28,956 nt of DNA from Candidatus Dojkabacteria bacterium (GCA_012511375.1 JAAZGF010000017.1:1-28956), one strand, 5' to 3'; numbered from the stretch's first letter, positions 1 through 8,526 are shown. Program-made: numbers and translations. Notes: generated by a model from the sequence alone, not told the origin.

Positions 1-962
1 ATGGTGATAATGCTAAAGGAAAAAGCTCTATCTTAGAAGCCATATACTTAATTACAAATGGAATATCTCCATGGGCATTTTCTAATGAATTCATATCATA
101 CAACCAGAAGGGTGAAAATAGATACTGCAGAGTTGAGATGGTTTTTAATGAAAAAATATACTCTCTCTTTAAAGATGAAAACAAAAAAATCCTCCAAATA
201 GACAAGAAGAAAACTACTCCGAAGAGATTCTTTGAGAAGAGTGCTTCTACTATCTTTAATCCAGAGCAAATAGAGATACTGATGATATCACCAAGCAAAC
301 GAAGAGATTTTTTGGATGAAACTATATCAATAATGGAATATGAATACTCTGCTAAGCTTAAAAATTTTAGAAAGATACTTAGACAAAGGAATGCCTATTT
401 AAAAAAATTGTCAAAAGATTTTTATGAAAAAGGTATAATCGCGAGAAATGATACTCAGTTAAACTTTTGGACTAACGAATTTGTAAATATATCAAAAGAT
501 ATACAAAAGAAAAGAGAACAACTCTCTAAAGAACTCTATTTTGACAAACTTAAAATGATCTATATTAAATCTAATAATAACGAGGACCTATCTGATGCAT
601 TAGAAGATTCAAAAAAGAGAGATATTGCAACAGGATATACAAACATCGGTCCACATAGAGATGATTGGATTCTCACTAACGGAAATGATATTAAAAAATT
701 TGGCTCAAGAGGAGAAAAAAGACTAGCTATTGGACAAATGATATTTAAAAAACAAGAAGTAATTGCAGAAAAACTTGGATTTCACCCCATTCTCCTACTT
801 GATGATATTGCATCTGAATTAGATGAAAAAAACACCGAAAAAATATTTGATAAAAAACTACTAAAAAGACAACAAACCTTTTTAACAATAATAAATCCTA
901 ATGATTTGCCAAAGGATGTCGTCAAGAATGCTCAACTTGTAGACTTAAATTCTTTTGAATAA
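1..962 (+). CDS. recF: RecF recombination/repair ATPase, 5' end missing
   Basis: SMC-like ATPase that helps load RecA at gaps in the RecFOR pathway. The frame is open from base 3. It opens on a Walker A (GDNAKGKSS, then ILEAIYLI), so about the first 30 residues lie outside the window. The RecF signature GPHRDDW is near position 650. Walker B with D-loop (LLLDDIASELD) lies near 795-830, 43 codons from the end. The visible 319 residues plus about 30 missing match the usual 350-370. In many bacteria recF follows dnaA and dnaN near the origin, so those may lie just left of the window; that is inference. The last 31 bases overlap the convergent nucleotidyltransferase. Confidence 0.93.
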   Translation, partial: GDNAKGKSSILEAIYLITNGISPWAFSNEFISYNQKGENRYCRVEMVFNEKIYSLFKDENKKILQIDKKKTTPKRFFEKSASTIFNPEQIEILMISPSKRRDFLDETISIMEYEYSAKLKNFRKILRQRNAYLKKLSKDFYEKGIIARNDTQLNFWTNEFVNISKDIQKKREQLSKELYFDKLKMIYIKSNNNEDLSDALEDSKKRDIATGYTNIGPHRDDWILTNGNDIKKFGSRGEKRLAIGQMIFKKQEVIAEKLGFHPILLLDDIASELDEKNTEKIFDKKLLKRQQTFLTIINPNDLPKDVVKNAQLVDLNSFE

Positions 963-1726
963 TCACTTAGTCTTTTCTTTCTGTAATCATGTTCAAAAAA
1001 CTCTATTCTGCCTTTTTTTGAATTTTCAACTAATCTCTTCTTATCTGGATTATGCTTAGCCACTTCCATAAAAAGTAATTGAGCCCAAAAAGAAAGAGTA
1101 TTAATTACTCTTACAGGAAAGATTGTTTTTTTTGCATGAACTAGTTTGTTTCTTAATAATTCTTTCTTTACTCCATAATCTGTTATTAACCATTTGTTTT
1201 TAAAGTATATATTATTAATATATCCTTTTTTGTAAATAGGAATTAAGAACATAAGTTCATGGAAATTAAAAATATCATTTTCAAACTCTACTCCTCTTTC
1301 TTCACATATTAGGTTAAGACAAAGTTTGTTTTTAACCTGCTTATGTTTTTTAACCCTTATCTTCTTATGATAAATATTTCGGAACATTACAATAGCCCTA
1401 TATATCCACATAGTTCCATCCTTTACCACTACAAAAATATCTATATCATCTTCGTCTTTTACAAACCCAGCAGCTACAGATCCAGAGATACCTACGAATT
1501 TAACCCAATCAAAAAGCATTAGTTTTGAAATACCTTTTTTTGCAATATCTATTTTTACTTCTACATTTTGATTTTTCTCTTCTTTAAGTTTCTCTAATAT
1601 CTCTTTATCTAAACTTTTAAGAAACTTCTTTCCCCATATATATTTAACCTTATCTTTAGACAAAGAAACATTCATTAAAGATCTAAATTTGATTAGCTCT
1701 AAAAGCATTATTGTTCTTGGTTGCAT
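932..1726 (-). CDS. Nucleotidyltransferase-fold protein
   Basis: Around the middle the protein reads GISGSVAAGF, then DEDDIDIFVVV. This is the GS...DxD pattern of the pol-beta/MNT nucleotidyltransferase superfamily, which moves a nucleotide onto a protein, RNA or small molecule. Lysine-rich helical segments flank it; the substrate cannot be told. The longest frame begins at 1744, but codons 3-4 of that reading are a perfect TATAAT. I therefore take the ATG at 1726 (MQPRTIM), 6 nt downstream of that -10 box, giving 264 residues. The 3' end overlaps recF by 31 bases, tail to tail. No HEPN partner gene sits beside it, which argues against a standard MNT/HEPN toxin-antitoxin pair. Confidence 0.7.
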   Translation of the reverse strand: MQPRTIMLLELIKFRSLMNVSLSKDKVKYIWGKKFLKSLDKEILEKLKEEKNQNVEVKIDIAKKGISKLMLFDWVKFVGISGSVAAGFVKDEDDIDIFVVVKDGTMWIYRAIVMFRNIYHKKIRVKKHKQVKNKLCLNLICEERGVEFENDIFNFHELMFLIPIYKKGYINNIYFKNKWLITDYGVKKELLRNKLVHAKKTIFPVRVINTLSFWAQLLFMEVAKHNPDKKRLVENSKKGRIEFFEHDYRKKRLSDYSKEFKSTS

Positions 1727-1732
1727 ACGTAT

Positions 1733-1738
1733 ATTATA
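1733..1738 (-). promoter_or_regulatory. -10 box of the nucleotidyltransferase gene
   Basis: Perfect TATAAT on the minus strand, 6 nt before the ATG at 1726. This predicts a transcript starting at or next to the A of ATG. No convincing -35 was found. Confidence 0.5.
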
Positions 1739-1783
1739 GAGCATATATTAAGCATCTAAAACTTTTTCCAATATTCTGCTAAA

Positions 1784-1815
1784 CTTTAGATAGAAAATAT
1801 AATAGAATCTGCCTA
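1784..1815 (+). promoter_or_regulatory. Promoter/leader of the T4SS operon
   Basis: CTTTAGATA (1784-1792), TATAAT (1798-1803) and AATCTGCCTA (1806-1815) precede the ATG at 1819, giving a predicted leader of about 9 nt. The first and last blocks recur, inverted, before the Lon-like gene at 7121-7145. There is no good -35, so an activator may bind the shared blocks (inference). Confidence 0.55.
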
Positions 1816-1818
1816 TAT

Positions 1819-2661
1819 ATGAGACAGCATGCGATTCCTCACAATATATTAGATATAGAGTTTAAAATTTTTACAAAATTTACTCTAAAAGAATTTGCTT
1901 ATCTAGCAATTGGGATTGGTTTTGGAGCATTAATGATTTACTTAACAGCAAGAGGAGACGTTCCTGGTATTATTGGAATCCCTGTTTTTATCTTTTCCTC
2001 TATCTTAGGAATTATTTTAGGACTAGTACCTATCAACGAACAAGATGCAGATGTATTTATTAAAAACTTTATCACTGCTATAACTAATCCTACTCAGAGA
2101 GTTTGGTTAAACAAAGAAATGAATGATAAGAGGTCAAAACCAGAGATAAAACCAACAAAAGAAGGAGAAATAGTACACAAAGACGTTAAGATAAAAAGAA
2201 AGAAAATAATTGGAGCAACCTTACCTTCTCAGAAAAAGGATGATGATATTGCAGATCCCTTAGATGAGAAAAATTTACAAGTAGATCAGGAATTACTTGA
2301 ATCAAATATCAAAACAGTATCAGCAATTACTCCTAACAAGATAATAATAACAGATGAAAACAGGAGTGCTTATCAATTCCAGATAAAGAGTACTGATAAA
2401 TTACCTGGAAATATTAATATTTGGTTATGTACAAAAGAATTTAAACCCGTTCCCAATGTAGTTACATATCTTAAATCTTCCAATGGAACAGTGTTGTATG
2501 CAAATAAAGCTGGAAAGAATGGATACTTTCTTACAAGTAAGTTATGGGATCCTGGAATATATGTGTTAGAATTTGATCACCCTGTATACAAATTCCCTGA
2601 AGTACAGATAGAATTAACAGAGAAGGAGAACAAATTACCTATTAAAATAAGTAGTTTATAG
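1819..2661 (+). CDS. PrgI/VirB3-like T4SS membrane protein with C-terminal beta-sandwich
   Basis: 280 residues. The N-terminus (MRQHAIPHNILDIEFKIFTK) followed by two membrane segments (about residues 27-45 and 50-72), then a stretch ending TQRVWLNKE, has the layout of PrgI-family proteins. These are the VirB3-like inner-membrane part of type IV secretion systems in Gram-positives and CPR. A charged linker (about 100-165) leads to a domain of about 90 residues (NINIWLCTKEFKPVPNVVTYL...NGYFLTSKLWDPGIYVLEF) that resembles carboxypeptidase-regulatory/Ig-like beta-sandwiches. That tail is unusual for PrgI, which is normally about 100-130 residues. It is the first gene of a four-gene operon; the next ATG is 1 nt after its stop. 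Confidence 0.78.
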   Translation: MRQHAIPHNILDIEFKIFTKFTLKEFAYLAIGIGFGALMIYLTARGDVPGIIGIPVFIFSSILGIILGLVPINEQDADVFIKNFITAITNPTQRVWLNKEMNDKRSKPEIKPTKEGEIVHKDVKIKRKKIIGATLPSQKKDDDIADPLDEKNLQVDQELLESNIKTVSAITPNKIIITDENRSAYQFQIKSTDKLPGNINIWLCTKEFKPVPNVVTYLKSSNGTVLYANKAGKNGYFLTSKLWDPGIYVLEFDHPVYKFPEVQIELTEKENKLPIKISSL

Positions 2662-2662
2662 A

Positions 2663-3298
2663 ATGGATAAAAAAGCAAGAGCAAGAGCAACAGCATCAAC
2701 TCAAGAGCATCTCTCTGTAAGAGAGGTGATGGATGACTTAATACTTAATAAAAACGGAAGTGTTGCTATGGTAATACAAACATCCTCTATAAACTTTGAT
2801 TTATTAGCAGAGTATGAACAAGATAATAAAATATATGCCTTTGCGGGACTACTTAACTCTTTGAATTTTAGGATTCAAATCCTTATAAGAACACGTAGGA
2901 TTGATATTACTAATTATGTAGATTATCTCAAATCTCAGAAGAATAAGGCGATGAGTGAAGGCTTAAAAAGACAACTAGAAATCTACACTCAATTTATAGG
3001 TACACTCATATCTGAAAATGATGTTCTAGATAAAAGTTTCTTTTTGATAATACCATATAGCCCTGGAGTTCCATTACCTGGAACTAGTATATTGGATGCA
3101 AAGAAAAACAAAGAAGAGAGAGATAAATATAAAGATATGAAAAAAGAACAACTTGTAGAAAAAGCAAAGATGTACCTCTATCCTAAGCGAGATCATCTTC
3201 TCAAGCTATTAGGAAGAATGGGGTTGTTTGGTCATCAATTAACAAACAAAGAGTTAATTTCAGAATTCTATACATTATATAATCCAGAAGAGGAGTAA
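2663..3298 (+). CDS. TraC-like N-terminal domain protein of the T4SS operon
   Basis: 211 residues. The core (SVREVMDDLILNKNGSVAMV...SINFDLLAEYEQ...FAGLLNSLNFRIQILIRTRR...DKSFFLIIPYSP) matches the N-terminal, non-ATPase domain of VirB4/TraC ATPases as it occurs as a stand-alone protein in CPR secretion clusters. There is no Walker motif. It probably docks the VirB4 ATPase to the membrane complex (inference). It starts 1 nt after the PrgI stop and ends 4 nt before the VirB4 start. Its last codons (GAAGAGGAG) provide a Shine-Dalgarno-like GAGGAG 7 nt before the VirB4 ATG, a rare case in this window. Confidence 0.7.
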   Translation: MDKKARARATASTQEHLSVREVMDDLILNKNGSVAMVIQTSSINFDLLAEYEQDNKIYAFAGLLNSLNFRIQILIRTRRIDITNYVDYLKSQKNKAMSEGLKRQLEIYTQFIGTLISENDVLDKSFFLIIPYSPGVPLPGTSILDAKKNKEERDKYKDMKKEQLVEKAKMYLYPKRDHLLKLLGRMGLFGHQLTNKELISEFYTLYNPEEE

Positions 3299-3302
3299 AA
3301 TC

Positions 3303-5717
3303 ATGAATGAAAGAGATCAAAGTAGAACATATCAAAGTAAAGCCTCAAAGATGTTGGAAGATAGGGCTGAAAAAATTAAATCTCCTGCGGAAAAAACTTC
3401 TGAGTTCCAAGAATTGCTTAAAAAAGATGAAACAAGAAGAGATTCTTTTGATAGAAGATATGACGAACCAAAACCTATTGAAAAAGAAGATAAAAATCCA
3501 ATATTTAAATTGCTGGATAAATTAAGAAAGAATTATGAAAAGAAACAGAAAGATGAAGATGAAAAAGAACCTTCTACAAGAGAGGAAGAAGAAAACAGAG
3601 ATCTAAAAGAGAATCTTCCCACAGATATGTCTATTCAGGACATAATAGCTCCTATTGATCTAGAAGTAGACTTCAATCATCTCCAAATGGGAGATTACTA
3701 TTTTAAAACACTATTCATTAGTGGTTATCCTAGATTTGTAGGACCAAACTGGCTATCACCTATTATCAATTTTGAGCACTCTCTTAGAATTAGTACTTTT
3801 TACTACCCTGTTGAATCAAAAGTTATTTTAGAAAAGCTAAAAAAGAAAATAGGAGAGATGGAAGCTACTCTTTACACACAAATGGAGGAAAGGAAAGTTG
3901 TAGATCCTTCCCTTAAAGTAGCTCTGTCTGATGCTCAACAATTACAAGACTCAATAGCAGAAGGAACAGAAAAGTTTTTCCATTTCTCTATGTATATAAC
4001 CCTATATGCTAATGATAAAGAGGAACTAGAAAGAATAGGAAGAAATGTAACCTCTACCCTAGCTGCTATTAATGTCTCTGCTAAACCCGCTACATTACAA
4101 CAAGAGCAAGGCTTTATTAGTACACAACCATTGGGCTTGGACAATCTTTACATAACACGAAATATGGATACTACTTCTCTTGCAACTACATTTCCGTTTG
4201 TAACATCAGAATTAACAATGGATCATGGAATTATGTATGGTATAAACCTTCATAACAAGAGTTTGGTTATATTCGATAGATTTGATTTAGAAAATGCTAA
4301 TACTGTTATTTTTGCAAAATCTGGTGCTGGAAAAAGCTATTTCGTCAAATTAGAAGCAGTTAGAAGTTTAATGCTTGGAACTGAAATAATAATAATAGAT
4401 CCTGAAAGTGAATATCAAAGTTTATCAAAGGCAGTAAATGGAGCATACATCTCTTTCTCACAGGATAAAGGAAACAAGATGAATCCGTTTGAACTCTCGG
4501 GAGTAACAGATGAAGGAGATGATGAATTAAGAATGAAGTTATTAGCTCTTCAGGGATTCTTCAAAATAATGTTTGATGGAATAACAAACATTGAAGGTTC
4601 TATACTAGATAGAGCTCTAATTTTAACATACAGAGAAAAAGGAATTAACTTTGATCCTAGCACTCAAACAAATCCTCCTCCGATGCTAGAAGATCTTTAC
4701 AAAGTTCTAAAAGGAATGGCAGAGACAGAGGCTCATGCATTGGCCAAGAGACTAGAAAAATATATTATTGGTAGTGGTGCTGGTGTATTCAATGAGGCAA
4801 GTAACTTTGAAATAGTTAATCCATTTACAGTCTTTAGTATTAGAGATTTACAAGAAGAACTGAAACCTATGGCCATGTACCTAATGCTTGATTTTATATG
4901 GACTAGAATTAGAAAAAATAAAAAAAGAAGATTGCTCATAGTAGATGAGGCTTGGTATATGATGCAGTCAGAAGATTCAGCAAAATTTCTTTACTCTATT
5001 GCTAAAAGAGCAAGAAAGTATTACCTAGGCCTCTCTACTATAACACAAGATGTTGCAGACTTTCTTAATACAGATATGGGGAAAGCTATAATTTCAAACT
5101 CCTCTATACAATTACTTATGATGCAAAGTCCAACTGCTGTAGAAAAGCTTCAAGAGGTATTTAAACTCTCTGATGGAGAAAAGAATTTTCTACTTAGCTG
5201 CGAACAAGGACAGGGACTATTCTTTGCAGGAACAAATCATGTTGGTATACATGTGCTCTCTAGTGTCTCAGAACATGAGTTAATAACCTCAGATCCTAGA
5301 GACTTGGAAAGGATGAAGAAGAGAGAAGGAGAAACAGATACAAGAACGATAGAAGAACTCTCGCAAGTTTATGAGACTCCTGCAGAACAGAGAACCGTAC
5401 AAAGAACCGTAAACATAACCAGGCAGGAACAAATAATAGAGGATGCTATTAAAAAGACAGAGGATCGAAGAGGCATCTTACAGCAAGAGAGAAGTCAATA
5501 CCAAAAAGAATTAGAGGAAAGACTTAAACAAAAGGAGGAGGAATTATATCCTGAGAAAATGAACCTTCAAAAAACATATAAAGATCATCTTGAAGAAAGT
5601 ACTCTCTCTGGACAAATAATAAAATCTAGAGAAAATATACAGAAAGGTAGAAAACATTTAACACCACAAGGGACTGTAGAAAGCTATCCCTCAAAAGATA
5701 ATAACCCATATGAATAA
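3303..5717 (+). CDS. virB4: VirB4/TraC-family type IV secretion ATPase
   Basis: 804 residues. Cytoplasmic AAA-type ATPase that powers T4SS assembly and substrate export. Residues 1-105 are charged and coiled-coil-like. Residues 106-330 are the VirB4 N-domain (ISGYPRFVGPNWL, LRISTFYYPV). Walker A is AKSGAGKS at about 338-345, and Walker B is LLIVDEAW at about 545-552. TITQDV a little later fits the conserved motif after Walker B in this family. A charged coiled-coil tail runs from about 690 to the end. It overlaps the next gene by 8 nt. No VirB6, VirD4 coupling protein or relaxase is in the window, so secretion or a pilus/uptake role is as likely as conjugation. Confidence 0.92.
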   Translation: MNERDQSRTYQSKASKMLEDRAEKIKSPAEKTSEFQELLKKDETRRDSFDRRYDEPKPIEKEDKNPIFKLLDKLRKNYEKKQKDEDEKEPSTREEEENRDLKENLPTDMSIQDIIAPIDLEVDFNHLQMGDYYFKTLFISGYPRFVGPNWLSPIINFEHSLRISTFYYPVESKVILEKLKKKIGEMEATLYTQMEERKVVDPSLKVALSDAQQLQDSIAEGTEKFFHFSMYITLYANDKEELERIGRNVTSTLAAINVSAKPATLQQEQGFISTQPLGLDNLYITRNMDTTSLATTFPFVTSELTMDHGIMYGINLHNKSLVIFDRFDLENANTVIFAKSGAGKSYFVKLEAVRSLMLGTEIIIIDPESEYQSLSKAVNGAYISFSQDKGNKMNPFELSGVTDEGDDELRMKLLALQGFFKIMFDGITNIEGSILDRALILTYREKGINFDPSTQTNPPPMLEDLYKVLKGMAETEAHALAKRLEKYIIGSGAGVFNEASNFEIVNPFTVFSIRDLQEELKPMAMYLMLDFIWTRIRKNKKRRLLIVDEAWYMMQSEDSAKFLYSIAKRARKYYLGLSTITQDVADFLNTDMGKAIISNSSIQLLMMQSPTAVEKLQEVFKLSDGEKNFLLSCEQGQGLFFAGTNHVGIHVLSSVSEHELITSDPRDLERMKKREGETDTRTIEELSQVYETPAEQRTVQRTVNITRQEQIIEDAIKKTEDRRGILQQERSQYQKELEERLKQKEEELYPEKMNLQKTYKDHLEESTLSGQIIKSRENIQKGRKHLTPQGTVESYPSKDNNPYE

Positions 5718-5931
5718 TAAGCAAAATCTAAATATATCTAACTACCTTGTAACAGAGGCTATTGATCCTAAAACAATCCTTCCTGATAAAGTGAATTCAG
5801 ATTTGGAAGCCTTAAATAAGGCTGAAAGTAAAAGCACATATAAAACAAACATTGCAAGAAGTATAAAAAACCCTAAAGTACAAAGAGCTGTCTCTGCATT
5901 AAAATTAAGCAATCCATTCAAAGGATACTAA
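5710..5931 (+). CDS. 73-aa conserved-context protein of the T4SS operon
   Basis: Small soluble, basic protein with no membrane segment or recognised domain. The second half is lysine/arginine-rich (SIKNPKVQRAVSALKLSNPFKGY). It begins inside the last codons of virB4 (8-nt overlap), so translation is probably coupled, which supports it as a real gene. Its stop codon interlocks with that of the convergent Lon-like gene: the four bases CTAA at 5928-5931 contain both stops. Function unknown. Confidence 0.65.
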   Translation: MNNKQNLNISNYLVTEAIDPKTILPDKVNSDLEALNKAESKSTYKTNIARSIKNPKVQRAVSALKLSNPFKGY

Positions 5932-7118
5932 CTCAGTGGACCTTGATCAGCAAGAACATACTCTCTCAAATTAGAACTATCTATTACAATTGGAAGTCTT
6001 TCTCCTTCTATTATCTTTCTTGCTGCACTTCTAACTATTGTAGTTATATTTCTCTCCAACTGCCTTATACCTGCATCAAAGCCTACCGGTCTAATAATTA
6101 AGGGCCATACATCTTCCTGTATCTGAATATATTCTGTTGATATGTTTAAATTCTTTAATACTTTAGGAAGGAGATACTGTTTCCCTATAACTTCCTTCTC
6201 CTGATCTGAATAACTCGTAAATCTAATAACTTCAACACGGTCAAGTAGAGCAGCAGATAATCCTCCTAGGTTATTTGCTGTACAAACAAAAAACACATTA
6301 GATAAATCAATAGGATAATCAATATAGTGATCTGTAAAAGCATGATTCTGTTCCGGATCTAATATCTCTAGAAGAGCTGCCATAACATCATTCAAAAGAC
6401 CCGAATTCCCACTAGATTTCTCTATTTCATCAAGAAGTATAACTGGATTCATAGTACCACAGTTAATTAAAGCCTTAACAATCTGCCCTGGTTCTGCATC
6501 TATAGAGTATCTTGGAGTACCTCTTATAGTTCTAACGTCCCCTATCGCTCCCAAAGAGACTCTTGCAAACTTTCTTCCCATTGAAATAGCTATGGACTTT
6601 GCAATAGAAGTTTTTCCAACACCTTGTAAACCAACAAAAAGAAAAACTGGAGCATTCGAAGATGACCCTTTTAATACCCCTATCTCTTGAATTCTGTTAA
6701 TTTCTCCATTAGAAGAAATAGGAACTTGACTAGGAAGGTTTCTACCCCTAACCCCACCCTCGCTTTCTAGCTGCATTGTTGCTAAGTAATCTAGAATTAA
6801 CTCTTTTATCACATCCATCCCATAATGCGTTCCATCCATTATTTTTTTAGCATTACTTATATCCAATCGATCTTCAGATAACACCCCCCAAGGAATTCTT
6901 GTAACCCAATCTATATACTTATTAACATTTTCAAACTCAGCACTGTATGCCCCCATTTGAAACATCCTTTTAAGTCTATTTATACTTCTCATACTTTCTT
7001 CCTTCAAAGCATCTGGAACTCTGGATGAAACAAGCTTGTTTTCGAGCTGTAAAACCTCTTTTAAGCCTTCATCCGTTACTATATTAGTATTGTTTCTATT
7101 TTGATTAGAATAATCCAT
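5928..7118 (-). CDS. Lon-type AAA+ ATPase lacking the protease domain
   Basis: 396 residues, clearly the Lon AAA+ module. The N-terminal helical part has the Lon KYIDWVTRIPWG motif (67-78). Walker A is GLQGVGKT (163-170), the Walker B region VILLDEIE (226-233) followed by LLEILDPEQN, sensor 1 TANN (280-283), Arg finger LLDR (291-294) and sensor 2 GIRQLER (350-356). The protein stops about 40 residues later, where the Ser-Lys protease domain of Lon (about 200 residues) should begin. The N-terminal substrate domain is also missing. An insert of about 30 residues (120-150) lies before Walker A. It probably unfolds or remodels proteins without degrading them (inference). It is convergent with the T4SS operon and shares its promoter blocks. 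Confidence 0.85.
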   Translation of the reverse strand: MDYSNQNRNNTNIVTDEGLKEVLQLENKLVSSRVPDALKEESMRSINRLKRMFQMGAYSAEFENVNKYIDWVTRIPWGVLSEDRLDISNAKKIMDGTHYGMDVIKELILDYLATMQLESEGGVRGRNLPSQVPISSNGEINRIQEIGVLKGSSSNAPVFLFVGLQGVGKTSIAKSIAISMGRKFARVSLGAIGDVRTIRGTPRYSIDAEPGQIVKALINCGTMNPVILLDEIEKSSGNSGLLNDVMAALLEILDPEQNHAFTDHYIDYPIDLSNVFFVCTANNLGGLSAALLDRVEVIRFTSYSDQEKEVIGKQYLLPKVLKNLNISTEYIQIQEDVWPLIIRPVGFDAGIRQLERNITTIVRSAARKIIEGERLPIVIDSSNLREYVLADQGPLS

Positions 7119-7120
7119 AC

Positions 7121-7145
7121 TAGGCAGATTTAATTATATCTAAAG
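7121..7145 (-). promoter_or_regulatory. Promoter/leader of the Lon-like gene, matching the T4SS promoter
   Basis: On the minus strand: CTTTAGATA (7145-7137) running into TATAAT (7138-7133), then AATCTGCCTA (7130-7121), then ATG at 7118. The predicted leader is about 8 nt. The two outer blocks are identical to those before the PrgI gene at 1784-1815. Confidence 0.55.
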
Positions 7146-7245
7146 TGTATATTTACAAATTGATTAAGTCAACTATTAAAAGTATTGATATTGTTACTCC
7201 CTCATGATAACCTTAACATAGATATAAAATAAACTGTCCATAAAG

Positions 7246-8520
7246 ATGAAAAAATTATATGTATTTTTCGCTTTTTTGTTTACCTTTTTACTTCCACTTT
7301 CTGCAATGGCAGCTGTAAATATTGCCTTAGATGATACATCTTCTAGCGAAGAATATAGTGTTTCCGTTTCCATTGATACGGGGATCGAAATGCTTGATAC
7401 TCTTGTTCTCCCAATAGAATTTTCTGACAATGTTGTAATCACAGATGTGCTTACAGGTAGTGTAATTTGTAGCAAGTTTGACTTTGTAGAAAATAATAAT
7501 ATTTTAACTATAACTTGTGAATTAGATACCCCATCATCCTTAAATGCTGTTTTAGCAAATATAGAATTTACATCTACTTCTGATGAGTATTCCTTTAAAG
7601 TTTTAGATGATAATTCTAGTTTAGATATAGGAGGTTTAGGTTTAGGGGCAATTACTAATATAGGTTCAACAGAAACTACTACTAACAGAATAGCAACAGA
7701 AGAGATTGATGCTATCCCTATAAATGAAGAAACTGAGGATGATTTTCTTGTAACATCTGACCAACCAGTAGAGGAAACAGCTTCTAGTACAGAAGGAATT
7801 ATGACTTTCCTGCCGTATATTTTAATAGGAGGATCAGTTGTTCTTTTGATTACCATCTTAGCTATTATATTCAGCAAGAAAGGAACATCAAAGAAGTCTG
7901 AATATATTCCTGTCGAAAATCCAACTCCTCAAGACAGTACTGTTCCTGTACAAAATGAAGAAAACACTTTAAAAGACATGGTTAATAATACTGCTACTCC
8001 TATTGAAGAGACACCTATACCTACTCCACCTGTACAAGATACTCCTGCTCCTGTTATGCCTACAATACAAGAGACACCAGCTCCTACTATGCCTCCAATG
8101 GAAGAGATTCCAATAAGTTCTGAACCTCTACAACAAGCACAACCAACAACAGAGGAACAAGATTTAGAGGAGATATTGAGAAGTGAAAATAGTACTCCTG
8201 TAGAACCAATGGGAATGCCTTCAAATACTCCTCCAGTACAACCAATGGATCAACCTGTTATCCATCCTGAAGCAATGCAACCTCAAACAATGGAGACAGT
8301 AGATGTTTCCTCACAACCACAACCATCTCCTGAAGATATGTTGTCTAATAATGTCGCAAGGGAATTAAATCAAATGCAAGATACAGGTAGTGGAATTGAT
8401 TTACAAGGGGGAATGCAAGAACCAGTTGAACCGCAGCCCACACAAGGATTTGATACTCCACAAGGAGGAGAAGTTGACCAACAAGAAGAGAGTATGCCCC
8501 CCATACCACCAACTATGTAG
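7246..8520 (+). CDS. Secreted cohesin-like protein with one membrane anchor and Pro-rich cytoplasmic tail
   Basis: 424 residues. A signal peptide (MKKLYVFFAFLFTFLLPLSAMA) is followed by a Ser/Thr/Asp-rich beta domain (about 23-150; repeated short strands such as YSVSVSIDTG and LTITCELDT). This looks like the cohesin-type/carbohydrate-binding fold often found in CPR surface proteins. One membrane helix (about 186-206, YILIGGSVVLLITILAIIF) ends in a positive stop-transfer (SKKGTSKKSE). The last 210 residues are low complexity with TP/PxP/ETP repeats, Gln and Met, predicted cytoplasmic. A TATAAA/TAAAAT at 7223-7230 gives a short leader. It is divergent from the Lon-like gene; the protein partner is unknown. 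Confidence 0.65.
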   Translation: MKKLYVFFAFLFTFLLPLSAMAAVNIALDDTSSSEEYSVSVSIDTGIEMLDTLVLPIEFSDNVVITDVLTGSVICSKFDFVENNNILTITCELDTPSSLNAVLANIEFTSTSDEYSFKVLDDNSSLDIGGLGLGAITNIGSTETTTNRIATEEIDAIPINEETEDDFLVTSDQPVEETASSTEGIMTFLPYILIGGSVVLLITILAIIFSKKGTSKKSEYIPVENPTPQDSTVPVQNEENTLKDMVNNTATPIEETPIPTPPVQDTPAPVMPTIQETPAPTMPPMEEIPISSEPLQQAQPTTEEQDLEEILRSENSTPVEPMGMPSNTPPVQPMDQPVIHPEAMQPQTMETVDVSSQPQPSPEDMLSNNVARELNQMQDTGSGIDLQGGMQEPVEPQPTQGFDTPQGGEVDQQEESMPPIPPTM

Positions 8521-8526
8521 GAAAGG

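Noticed and set aside
1819..5931. Integrated conjugative element
   Set aside because: No relaxase, coupling protein, integrase or att repeats in the window; PrgI-TraC-VirB4 clusters are common chromosomal features of CPR genomes.
1784..7145. Terminal inverted repeats of a transposon around the T4SS/Lon block
   Set aside because: The matching blocks sit exactly at -10/leader positions of the two outward genes, the spacing between blocks differs (13 against 6 nt), no target duplication or transposase is seen, and base composition is uniform. Shared regulation explains it better.
7194..7877. 227-aa minus-strand frame under the cohesin-like gene
   Set aside because: Ser/Val-rich shadow of the real gene in another frame, with no domain; the plus frame has a signal peptide and membrane helix.
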